Below, in pieces: positions 1-6,467 of a DNA stretch of 8,311 nucleotides (the stretch's first letter is position 1; each line of letters opens with the position of its first letter). Made by a program: the position numbers and the translations under genes. Source of the stretch: Xanthobacteraceae bacterium (GTDB lineage: Bacteria > Pseudomonadota > Alphaproteobacteria > Rhizobiales > Xanthobacteraceae); NCBI GenBank assembly GCA_030037105.1, contig JASHRY010000378.1, positions 1-8,311 of the forward strand, given 5' to 3'. Below the pieces are notes generated by a model. That model saw only the letters and a program-made list of their open reading frames with translations. It had not been told where the DNA came from and made no database searches.

Positions 1-352
1 CGGAGAGTTTGAGTTCGCCGAAGAAGGGCAGGAGATGGAGGCGAAGCCGGATCGCGTGGCCCTGAACCCATACCGGGCTGCGCTGGCCTTCGGTGATGGT
101 CTCGTATTCTTTCAGGAACTGCTCGGCGGCTTCCGCGAACGTCTTTTCGGATTTTCGGAGGATGCCGGCACGCGACTTGCCGCGCAGCTCAAGATACCAG
201 TCCTCGGCGAATTGCTGGGCTTGGGGAAGGTCTTCTTCCTTCGTCGTGGCGCGATAGCGCACGCCTTTGAGCGAAGCGGAACAATGCCAATGGCGCGTGC
301 TCTCGCGCCTGTAAATCTGGACTAATCCGCCGAGAATCTCATGCCGAAACAT
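1..352 (-). CDS. Tyrosine-type site-specific integrase, N-terminal part (cut by window edge)
   Basis: This open frame begins at an ATG (350-352 on the complement) and runs without a stop to base 1, giving 117 residues of a longer protein. The start follows a good ribosome-binding site, GGGGAG, four bases upstream. The first half (about residues 12-50) reads like an arm-type DNA-binding region, with WHCSASLKGVRYRATTKEED followed by an A-x-x-F-A-E-x-W helix. From about residue 69 a core-binding (SAM-like) domain starts, TFAEAAEQFLKEYETITEG, and reaches a LHLLPFFGELKLS segment typical of phage-type integrases. The catalytic R-H-R-Y domain would lie outside the window, so the enzyme class is inferred. 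It lies 135 bases beyond the 3' end of an initiator tRNA gene on the same strand, the usual place for an integrase of an island or prophage. A TTA leucine codon at position 10, rare in such GC-rich genomes, and AT-rich flanking DNA fit transfer. Whether the gene is intact cannot be seen. Confidence 0.8.
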   Translation of the reverse strand, partial: MFRHEILGGLVQIYRRESTRHWHCSASLKGVRYRATTKEEDLPQAQQFAEDWYLELRGKSRAGILRKSEKTFAEAAEQFLKEYETITEGQRSPVWVQGHAIRLRLHLLPFFGELKLS

Positions 353-406
353 GGCTCTCCCCATAGGGAAGCCATCTTAACACATTTCGAGTCGGGCCGC
401 TTGGGA

Positions 407-425
407 CTGTGCCAGGTCTGTGCCA
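407..425. repeat. Two direct copies of CTGTGCCA, possible integrase arm sites
   Basis: The octamer CTGTGCCA occurs at 407-414 and again at 418-425, so the copies start 11 bases apart, about one helical turn. They lie between the integrase start and the tRNA 3' end, where arm-type integrase or excisionase binding sites are often found. A near-perfect AT palindrome, ATTTTTCAAAAAT (447-459), follows. The repeats are seen directly; the binding role is inference. Confidence 0.3.
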
Positions 426-487
426 AGGCTTTTGGGACCCGAAATGATTTTTCAAAAATTACAAGACTATGATTTTATTGAGAAAGT

Positions 488-564
<77 letters not shown>

Positions 565-713
565 CTAAGATATATCTACCCACTTCATGCGGACGTGCCG
601 TCGCGAAATTCATGTAGCAAGCAGCCCCCGATAAGGGAAGTGCGGGGAACTCGTTTTTTCGTCATACTGTCATCCGTGTCCGAGCCGTCATGCGTGCCTT
701 CGTAGAAGCGGAT

Positions 714-1598
714 ATGGGCGACAAACCGGCCTTGCAGCCTCGGGCGGCGATCGGGCCGGCAGTGCGCGAAATTGCGGGCAATATCCTTGCCAAGGCGCGC
801 GCGGGGATCACCGATCCCGAGCGCTCGAACCAGGACGCCGTGCACGACTTCCGCCGCGCCATGAAGCAATGGCGCGCGCTGATGCGGCTGCTCGAGCCGT
901 TCATTCCCGATGCCGTGCGTTGGCGTCGCGAGGCGCGCGACCACGCCCGTTCGTTGGCGCTGGCGCGCGACGGCCAGGCGGCGCTCAACGCCTTTGATGA
1001 TCTGGTGAAAAGAGGCGCCCCGCTGTCGGAGCGTTCGATCGCGACCATCCGCGGCCGGATCGAAGCGATCCGCGGCAGCGAGGAGCGCTCCGTGCTCACG
1101 CCGGAGTTGCGCGACGCCCTTATCGCCTGGCTCGATGTGGCGGCGGCGGCGATCGAGCTATGGCCGCTCGATCCGTTCGACTTCAGTTCGATCGCGGTGC
1201 GCTTGGCGGCCGGCTATCGGCAAGCGCGACAGCGTATTCCGGCCGATTGGTCGCTGGCGAGCGCCGAGGATTTGCACCGCTTGCGACAACGCGTCGTCGA
1301 TCACCGCTATCAGATGGAGCTGATCGAGCCGCTATGGCCGCGCCACGGCCGCATGTGGATGGACGAGGCAGAACGGTTGCGCGACCGGCTCGGGCGCTGT
1401 CAGGACCTCGAAGTGCTCAAGCGGCTCACCGAGCCGCATCAGCCTCTGGCGCATTGGCGCTCGCGGCTCATGCCGGCCTGCGCCGAACGCCGGACCGAGC
1501 TTGCGCAGCGCGCCGCCCGCATCGCGCACCGGCTGTTTGCCGAAAAGCCCAAGGCCTTCCGCCATCGGCTGGAGACGCTGTGGGAGCACGCGCGGTAG
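714..1598 (+). CDS. CHAD domain-containing protein
   Basis: The protein of 294 residues is a single CHAD domain, a helical fold of two four-helix repeats rich in conserved histidines, arginines and lysines that in characterised members binds inorganic polyphosphate. The first repeat shows VHDFRRAMKQWRALMRLLEP (about residues 43-62, key H44, R47, K51, R54) and an LARDGQAAL segment (R85, D86). The second has LHRLRQRVVDHRYQMELIEP (about 187-206, key H188, R190, H197) and then LRDRLGRCQDLEVL. There is no CYTH triphosphatase domain in front, with which CHAD is often fused, and no signal peptide or membrane segment, so it should be cytoplasmic. The frame stays open to an earlier ATG at 690, adding eight residues. 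I prefer the ATG at 714 because AGAAGCGG lies just before it and nothing like a ribosome-binding site precedes 690. It converges on the gamma-glutamyltransferase-like gene; the 141 bases between (1599-1739) show a purine-rich tract but no clear terminator. Confidence 0.88.
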   Translation: MGDKPALQPRAAIGPAVREIAGNILAKARAGITDPERSNQDAVHDFRRAMKQWRALMRLLEPFIPDAVRWRREARDHARSLALARDGQAALNAFDDLVKRGAPLSERSIATIRGRIEAIRGSEERSVLTPELRDALIAWLDVAAAAIELWPLDPFDFSSIAVRLAAGYRQARQRIPADWSLASAEDLHRLRQRVVDHRYQMELIEPLWPRHGRMWMDEAERLRDRLGRCQDLEVLKRLTEPHQPLAHWRSRLMPACAERRTELAQRAARIAHRLFAEKPKAFRHRLETLWEHAR

Positions 1599-1739
1599 CG
1601 GGAGAGCGGAGATGGAGGGCGGAGAACGGGGAACGGACAGACCGAGCACAGGCGGATGCCGTCATGCGTGCATAGTTTGCGTCGGTTCGCGCGTTCAATA
1701 CGGGCGACTTTGCTTTGCTCGGTTTGAGATCGAGGCGAA

Positions 1740-3329
1740 TCATCCGCCCGCCGCCCCGCCGTCCGCGCGCGGATCGTGGGCGCCTTCACAGGTGCCGTCA
1801 GGGTGCAGCACCACGGCGCCGGCGTGTCCCATAATGTCGGAATAGGGCTCGGGCAAAATGTCGACGTCGTGGCCGGCCGCTTCGAGCGCATCGACGAGAT
1901 GGCCGTCGAAGCGGGATTCAAGGCGCAGCGTCGGCAGCGGCTTGCCCCAGGTGCGCCCGAACACCCAGCGCGGACGATCGATCGCCTCGGCCAGCGGCTC
2001 GCGAAAGTTCACGTAACGCGTGAACACCGCGCCTTGCGTCTGCGGCTGGCCGTCGCCGCCCATGGTGCCGTAAGCCATGATGCGTCCGTCCTTGAGGAGC
2101 GCGAGCGCCGGATTGAGCGTGTGGAACGGCAGCCGGCCGGGCGCGAGCAGGTTGAGGTCGCCGGGCCGCAGCGAAAAGCTCACGCCGCGGTTCTGCATGA
2201 GGACGCCGGTGCGCCGGAGCACGCAGGCCGAGCCGAATTCCCAGTAGAGCGATTGGATGTACGACACGACGAGGCCGGTTGCGTCCGCCGCGCCCATCCA
2301 GACGGTATCGCCTTCGCCGTGGCCGAGCTGCCAGCGCTCCGCTTTGCGGCGGTTGATCTTCATGGCCTCGCCGGCGATGAAACGCTGCTCCAGACAACGT
2401 CCGAGCGCGTGCGGGAGGTGATCCGGATCGGTGACCACGCGGTCGCGCAGGCGCATCGCGCGCTTGGTCGCTTCGACCAAGCCGTGGATATGGTCGAAAC
2501 TTTCCGCCTCGATGACGTCCAAGCGGGCGAACAAAGCGAGGATCAGCAGCGAGGCGACGCCCTGGGTCGGCGCGTCCGTGTTGTAAACCGTGCCTGACGG
2601 CAGGTCGACGCGCAGCGGTTCGGCAAGCGTCGCCTGATAGCGTGCCAGATCCTGGCGGGTCAACGGGCTGCCGATGCTGCCGAGGTCGATCGCGATCTCG
2701 CGCCCGACGTCGCCGCGATAGAAATCGTCGAGGCCGGCATGGGCAAGTTGGGCGAGCGTTTCGGCGAGCGCCTCCTGCTTCAACCTCGTGCCGACCGCCG
2801 GCGGCTTGTCGTCGACGAGAAACGTTTTGGCGAAGTCCGGCATGTAAGCCAGCTCGGAAAGCTTTTCCTCCGTGAGCCGCGCCTGGCTGCGCGTGATTGC
2901 GTAACCGTCGCGGGCGCAGGCGACGGCGGGCGCGAGCAAAACGTCGAGCGGCAGCGTACCGCCATGCGCCTTCGCCGCTTCGAGCGCCAGCATCCAGCCG
3001 CCGACGGCGCCGGGAACGGTGAGGGCGGCGAGCGGCCCGCGTGGCGGAATGGCCCTATGTTCGCGGTAGAGTTCGAGCCGCGCGTTCATCCCGGCAGACC
3101 CCGCCGCCATGATGGCGCGTACGCGGCCGGACGGCTCGCGAATGAGCCAGAAGCCATCGCCGCCAAGGTGATTCATGTGCGGATAGAGAACGGCGATCGC
3201 CGCCGCCATCGCGACCATCGCTTCGAGCGCGTTGCCGCCGTCGGCGAGGATCGAACGGCCGGCTTCCACGGCGGCGAAGTGCGGGGCGCAGACGACGCCG
3301 CGGCGGTGACCGGCGCTGTAGAGGTCCAT
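1740..3329 (-). CDS. Gamma-glutamyltransferase-family Ntn hydrolase, YwrD/HpxW-like
   Basis: This 529-residue protein has the gamma-glutamyltransferase fold: an N-terminal GGNALEAMVAMAAAIAVLYP segment (31-50), then HLGGDGF, and a C-terminal small subunit beginning at the expected autocleavage site D341-T342, where T342 would be the N-terminal nucleophile. Downstream are VVSYIQSLYWEFGSACV (354-370), MQNRGVSFSLRPGDLNLLAPG (378-398), PFHTLNPALA and GTMGGDGQPQTQ (421-432). In classical transferases the nucleophile sits in T-T-H and the oxyanion loop reads GSPGG. Here they are T-V-W and GTMGG, which matches my memory of the YwrD branch, including the oxamate amidohydrolase HpxW. The family assignment is firm, but the substrate (gamma-glutamyl peptide, oxamate or another amide) cannot be told. 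No signal peptide is visible, so a cytoplasmic enzyme is likely, unlike periplasmic Ggt. The start lies 11 bases after the M3 peptidase stop with only a weak AAGCGG before it, suggesting co-transcription. Confidence 0.9.
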   Translation of the reverse strand: MDLYSAGHRRGVVCAPHFAAVEAGRSILADGGNALEAMVAMAAAIAVLYPHMNHLGGDGFWLIREPSGRVRAIMAAGSAGMNARLELYREHRAIPPRGPLAALTVPGAVGGWMLALEAAKAHGGTLPLDVLLAPAVACARDGYAITRSQARLTEEKLSELAYMPDFAKTFLVDDKPPAVGTRLKQEALAETLAQLAHAGLDDFYRGDVGREIAIDLGSIGSPLTRQDLARYQATLAEPLRVDLPSGTVYNTDAPTQGVASLLILALFARLDVIEAESFDHIHGLVEATKRAMRLRDRVVTDPDHLPHALGRCLEQRFIAGEAMKINRRKAERWQLGHGEGDTVWMGAADATGLVVSYIQSLYWEFGSACVLRRTGVLMQNRGVSFSLRPGDLNLLAPGRLPFHTLNPALALLKDGRIMAYGTMGGDGQPQTQGAVFTRYVNFREPLAEAIDRPRWVFGRTWGKPLPTLRLESRFDGHLVDALEAAGHDVDILPEPYSDIMGHAGAVVLHPDGTCEGAHDPRADGGAAGG

Positions 3330-3340
3330 GACCGCTTATT

Positions 3341-5401
3341 TTACACGGCGGGTGCGGCTAATCCACGCTTGCGCAGCAGGGCGTCGGCTGCCGGCAGCCG
3401 CCCGCGAAAGGCCTTATACGCCTCGGCCGGATCCCGCGAGCCGCCCGCCGCGTAGATCGTCTCGCGCAACCGCTTTGCGGTCGCCGGATCGAAGATATCG
3501 CCGCTCTCCTCGAAGGCTGCGAACGCGTCGGCATCGAGCACTTCCGACCACATGTAGCTGTAATAGGCCGCGGCATAGCCGGCGCCGGAGAAGACATGGT
3601 CGAAGTGCGGCGGCCGGTGGCGCATGACGATCTCCTCCGGCATGCCGATCCGCGACAGCGTTTCGGCCTCGAAGGCGGCGACATCGATCGTGCCGGGCGA
3701 AGGCAACGAATGGAGATCGAGATCGACGATGGCCGAGGCGACGTACTCGACCGTGGCAAAGCCCTGATTGAAGTTGCGCGCGGCCAGGAGCCGCCGCAGC
3801 AGGTCCTCCGGCATCGGCTCACCGGTTTGGTAATGCCGCGCGAAACGACGCAACACGTCGGGCTGTTCGAGCCAATGCTCGTAGAGCTGCGAGGGCAGCT
3901 CGACGAAATCGGTGGCGACATTGGTGCCGGCTATCTCTGGATAGGTGACGTCGGAAAGAAGGCCGTGCAGAGCATGGCCGAATTCGTGGAACAGCGTGCG
4001 CGCGTCGTCGAAACTGAGCAGAGCCGGCTCGCCGGCACCGGCTTTGCTGAAGTTGCACACGTTGACGATGAGCGGGCGGACGTCGCCGGCGAGTTTCTCT
4101 TGATCGCGCAGCGAGGTCATCCAGGCGCCGCTGCGTTTCGAAGGCCGCGCATAATAATCGCCGAAGAACAGGCCGATCCGCCGATCGTCGTTTCCGCGCA
4201 CCTCCCAGACGCGCACGTCGGGATGCCAGGCCGGCACGTCGGTGCGGGCAGCGAAGCTCACGCCGAACAGGCGCTCGGCCGTGTAGAAGGCGGCCTCGAT
4301 CATCGCCTCGAGGTTAAGGTACGGCTTGACGGCGGCCTCGCTGAAATCGCAGCGCCGGCTGCGCAGCTTCTCCGCGTAATAGCGCCAATCCCAGGGCGCG
4401 AGCGCGAAGTTGCCGCCCTCTTTCTGCACCAACGCCTGCATGGCGTCGCGATCGGCAAGCGCGCGGGCGCGCGCCGGCGCCCACACCGCGTCGAGCAGGT
4501 CGCGCGCTGCGGTCGGCGTTTTCGCCATGGCATCGTCGAGTCGGTAATGCGCGAAGTCGGCATAGCCGAGAAGCCGCGCGCGCTCGGCGCGCAACTCCAC
4601 CATCTCGGCGATGATGGCCTTGTTGTCGGTGGGGCCGGAATTGTCGCCGCGGGAGACGAAAGCGCGAAAGACTTTTTCGCGCAGATAGCGCCGATCGGCG
4701 AACTGCAGGAAAGCCTCGACGCTCGATCGCGACAGTGTCACGACGTGGCCGTCGAGGCCTCGTTCCTGCGCTTCGGCTTTCATCGCCTCACGTATGAAAT
4801 CGGGGAGCCCGGCAAGCTCCGCCTCGCCGAGCGACAGTGCGAAGTCCTGCTCGTCGGCGAGCACGTTCTGGCTGAACGCGGTGCCCAGGGCCGCGAGGCG
4901 CTCGATGATCTCGGCAAGGCGATCTTTCGCCGCCGCATCAAGTCCCGCTCCGGCGCGGCGGAACGTTATGTGGTAGCGCTCAAGGACGCGCTTCTGCTCG
5001 GCGGAAAAGGAGAGGCCGTCCGGCTGTCGCATGAGCCGATCGATGCGGCGGAACAGCGCCTCGTTGGTGTGGATCTTGTTCCAGTGGCGTGCAATCTGCG
5101 GCGCGACGTCGCGCTCGATCTCGAGCAAGGCGTCGTTGCTGTCGGCGCCGGCGAGGAGATGGAAGACGTTATCGACGCGCGCCAACGCCCGTCCGCTCGA
5201 CTCCAGCGCCGCGATCGTGTTCTCGAAGTCCGGCGGGTCGGATCGAGCGGCAATGGCGGCGATCTCCGCCGCGTGCTCGGCAAGCACGCGTGCATAGGCC
5301 GGGCGGAAGTGCTCGGGCTTGATGCGCTCAAAGGGCGGAACCTCCTCTGGGGTCGTCCAGGGTACGAAGAGCGGATTTTCGGACGGGCTGTGATCGGTCA
5401 T
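3341..5401 (-). CDS. dcp: M3 family zinc metallopeptidase, peptidyl-dipeptidase Dcp type
   Basis: The 686-residue protein is full length for the thimet oligopeptidase (M3) family. The zinc site is FHEFGHALHG, with ligands H472 and H476, catalytic E473, and the third ligand E501 in TDFVELPSQ. A tyrosine-rich substrate loop, HVFSGAGYAAAYYSYMW (602-618), follows. The N-terminal NPLFVPWTTPEEVPPFERIK and the sequence SGTN-like AGTNVATDFVELPSQLYEHW (491-510) fit Dcp, which removes C-terminal dipeptides, better than oligopeptidase A, where the corresponding stretch reads differently. There is no signal peptide, so it should act in the cytoplasm on peptides left by larger proteases or taken up. The ATG at 5399-5401 has no strong ribosome-binding site, and the nearest upstream ATGs are out of frame. 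A TATATC hexamer on the minus strand (5433-5438) could be a -10 element but lacks a clear -35. It is probably the first gene of an operon with the downstream gamma-glutamyltransferase-like gene; both would feed amino-acid recovery. Confidence 0.92.
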   Translation of the reverse strand: MTDHSPSENPLFVPWTTPEEVPPFERIKPEHFRPAYARVLAEHAAEIAAIAARSDPPDFENTIAALESSGRALARVDNVFHLLAGADSNDALLEIERDVAPQIARHWNKIHTNEALFRRIDRLMRQPDGLSFSAEQKRVLERYHITFRRAGAGLDAAAKDRLAEIIERLAALGTAFSQNVLADEQDFALSLGEAELAGLPDFIREAMKAEAQERGLDGHVVTLSRSSVEAFLQFADRRYLREKVFRAFVSRGDNSGPTDNKAIIAEMVELRAERARLLGYADFAHYRLDDAMAKTPTAARDLLDAVWAPARARALADRDAMQALVQKEGGNFALAPWDWRYYAEKLRSRRCDFSEAAVKPYLNLEAMIEAAFYTAERLFGVSFAARTDVPAWHPDVRVWEVRGNDDRRIGLFFGDYYARPSKRSGAWMTSLRDQEKLAGDVRPLIVNVCNFSKAGAGEPALLSFDDARTLFHEFGHALHGLLSDVTYPEIAGTNVATDFVELPSQLYEHWLEQPDVLRRFARHYQTGEPMPEDLLRRLLAARNFNQGFATVEYVASAIVDLDLHSLPSPGTIDVAAFEAETLSRIGMPEEIVMRHRPPHFDHVFSGAGYAAAYYSYMWSEVLDADAFAAFEESGDIFDPATAKRLRETIYAAGGSRDPAEAYKAFRGRLPAADALLRKRGLAAPAV

Positions 5402-5723
5402 TCGGGGTCATGCCATATGCGGGCGCAGGCGTGATATAGGTCGGCGAGCCGGCGCGCCACAGCGCTCGGGCGGCTTTCTCGTGCCGTCGTCCGGCTGCCG
5501 CTCGTCAAGCTGCACGCCCCGAGATCGGGTCGAGGCCCGGCTCTTGGCGCCGAAAGCGGGACGTGACGCGGCGCCGTTTTCCTTCTTCCCGCTTGCGCGG
5601 AGAAGAGTGGGATGAGGAGGGATTTTTCGTTACTCCGCTGATGGGTCGCCCTTCCCCGCGGGTGGGGAGGCGACATTGCCGGGGCCTTGAATCGGCCATC
5701 GCTTTCGGAGAGATTGTCCGCCC
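5402..5723. other. Divergent intergenic region with several inverted repeats
   Basis: These 322 bases separate the minus-strand peptidase start from the plus-strand small membrane protein and must hold both promoters. I see no coding frame of credible composition. Four inverted repeats are packed into about 150 bases: CCCG/CGGG at 5518-5529, GGCGCC at 5546-5551 against GGCGCC at 5570-5575 (extended by one inner G:C pair), a bulged stem at 5582-5605, and CTTCCCC/GGGGAGG at 5651-5670. The second is followed by TTTT on the plus strand, but no plus-strand gene ends there, so it is unlikely to serve as a terminator. The cluster looks like decayed REP-type repeat material. Confidence 0.6.
5578..5623. 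repeat. Degenerate REP-like palindromic element
   Basis: The core is CTTCT-tc-CCGC, loop TTGC, GCGG-AGAAG (5582-5605), a nine-pair stem with a two-base bulge, followed by GTGGGATGAGGAGGG. The order resembles a widespread proteobacterial intergenic palindrome with a CTTCTCCCGCTTGCGGGAG core and a GATGAGGG end; here the second palindrome between them appears deleted. The hairpin is seen; the family resemblance is from memory and needs a genome-wide search. Confidence 0.4.
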
Positions 5724-5978
5724 ATGAACAAACCATCCCCGCAACGCCCACGACGCATCCATTGGCGGAACGTCGTGACCGTCGTCAGCGCGGCGATTCT
5801 GATCAGCGCGGAAGTGTTCGGCGCCGCGTTCGCCGGCAGTTGGGCGATCGCCAACCTGTTCGCGCTCGGCGCTCTCGGCGCGCACGTCCTCGATTGGCTC
5901 TTCGTGCTCTGCGGCATCGTCGTCATGGTGCAGTTCGTGCGCGCGGCGCGGCGCGTCGAGCCGTTCTCGACGGAGTGA
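5724..5978 (+). CDS. Small two-helix membrane protein, unknown function
   Basis: I do not recognise this 84-residue protein as a named family. It starts at ATG with GGAGAGA ten bases upstream. The N terminus is basic (K3, R8, R10, R11, R15), followed by two hydrophobic segments at about residues 17-39 and 47-72 joined by a short turn around GSWAIANL, then a second basic patch (R73, R76, R77) and an acidic tail. By the positive-inside rule both ends should face the cytoplasm, making a helical hairpin in the inner membrane. Glutamate E30 lies within the first helix. The base composition matches its neighbours. It stands alone, with the divergent peptidase gene on one side and a hairpin followed by the decarboxylase leader on the other, so context gives no function. 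The coding call rests on the ribosome-binding site and the clean hydrophobic pattern. Confidence 0.7.
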   Translation: MNKPSPQRPRRIHWRNVVTVVSAAILISAEVFGAAFAGSWAIANLFALGALGAHVLDWLFVLCGIVVMVQFVRAARRVEPFSTE

Positions 5979-5981
5979 CGC

Positions 5982-6005
5982 CCTCGCCGCCGACGTTCGG
6001 CGAGG
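5982..6005 (+). terminator. Perfect 8-bp hairpin just after the small membrane-protein gene
   Basis: CCTCGCCG (5982-5989) pairs with CGGCGAGG (5998-6005) around an eight-base loop, starting three bases after the stop codon. An alternative inner fold GCCGA/TCGGC is also possible. The position suits a transcript end, but no run of T follows, so it is at best a weak or Rho-assisted terminator or an mRNA-stabilising stem. Confidence 0.4.
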
Positions 6006-6051
6006 CCGCCGCCGGAAATCTGCCGCTTACCTCTTGTTAAGACCAAAACGC

Positions 6052-6080
6052 TTGCACCGCGCGGCTGAATGGCTTATGCG
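6052..6080 (+). promoter_or_regulatory. Possible promoter of the ornithine decarboxylase leader
   Basis: TTGCAC (6052-6057) and TATGCG (6075-6080) are separated by 17 bases, the usual spacing for a housekeeping promoter, and would start transcription near 6087, just ahead of the structured leader. Each hexamer matches only about half of the consensus. The call depends mostly on spacing and position. Confidence 0.3.
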
Positions 6081-6089
6081 GGACTCGCC

Positions 6090-6450
6090 CAATTTCGCAC
6101 GTGCCTGTGGCCGTGTGTCGGTCGGTGGGCATCCGGACAAGAGGCCGGACAGCCGCCTAAGGAAGAGATCCTGCTTCCTTGCTCCCGCGACCGGCAACCG
6201 GAGGCAAAACCGGCATAGCCCGCTCTCCACGGGCGACGCGGCTTAAAGCAACGACGGAAGGGCTTTTTTGGTTACTGCCGGCGCCAATGCCGGGGACACC
6301 GAAAGGGCTTGTCCTTCTTTGCCAGCAGTGCGGAACGGGGATCTCCTGATCCGGACCAAGGCAGCAATCGCGGCGACGCAACCGGCTCCGAATGGCGCGG
6401 AACCGCACGCATCGCGGGAGGTTCACCTGGGCGGCTACGCCGCCTGTCGG
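6090..6450 (+). ncRNA. Structured 5' leader of ornithine decarboxylase, speF-motif candidate
   Basis: The region before the decarboxylase gene is non-coding in style and rich in stems: TCCGG/CCGGA (6132-6136 with 6145-6149), AAGGAAG/CTTCCTT (6159-6165 with 6174-6180, loop of eight), GCCCG/CGGGC (6218-6222 with 6230-6234), CCGGC/GCCGG (6278-6282 with 6289-6293), AAGG/CCTT (6303-6306 with 6313-6316), and GGATC/GATCC (6339-6343 with 6348-6352). In alphaproteobacteria, ornithine decarboxylase genes of this type are known to carry a conserved leader RNA called the speF motif (an Rfam family), proposed to regulate the gene. Gene, taxon, strand, position and degree of structure all fit. The ends given are approximate, and I assign the family from context rather than from an alignment. 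A run of six T (6264-6269) inside it could mark a site of attenuation. Confidence 0.65.
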
Positions 6451-6459
6451 ATTAGGGAG
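6430..6459 (+). promoter_or_regulatory. Stable hairpin next to the decarboxylase ribosome-binding site
   Basis: GGCGGC (6430-6435) pairs perfectly with GCCGCC (6439-6444) around a three-base loop, ten bases before the ribosome-binding site AGGGAG (6454-6459). That site lies eight bases before the ATG at 6468 and decides the start: the in-frame GTG codons at 6459 and 6462 overlap it or follow it too closely. The hairpin is close enough to influence ribosome access, which is inference. Confidence 0.5.
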
Positions 6460-6467
6460 TGGTGGCG

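Noticed and set aside
35..325. A 96-codon plus-strand frame at the left edge
   Set aside because: It is opposite the integrase frame, which has a ribosome-binding site and integrase-like sequence.
626..659. CCCCG/CGGGG hairpin followed by six T, resembling a plus-strand terminator
   Set aside because: The stem is only five pairs with a 12-base loop and a gap before the T run, and no plus-strand gene ends upstream.
1776..2597. A 273-codon plus-strand frame opposite the gamma-glutamyltransferase-like gene
   Set aside because: No recognisable motif or ribosome-binding site, and it lies fully antisense to a gene with clear catalytic motifs.
3596..5434. A 612-codon open frame on the plus strand opposite the M3 peptidase gene
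   Set aside because: Its product is rich in random Arg, Ala, Glu and Val with no domain, while the opposite strand has a complete zinc peptidase. It is a shadow caused by GC-biased third codon positions.
5546..5580. GGCGCC/GGCGCC stem followed by TTTT as a terminator
   Set aside because: No gene on the plus strand reads into it; it fits the repeat cluster of the divergent gap better.
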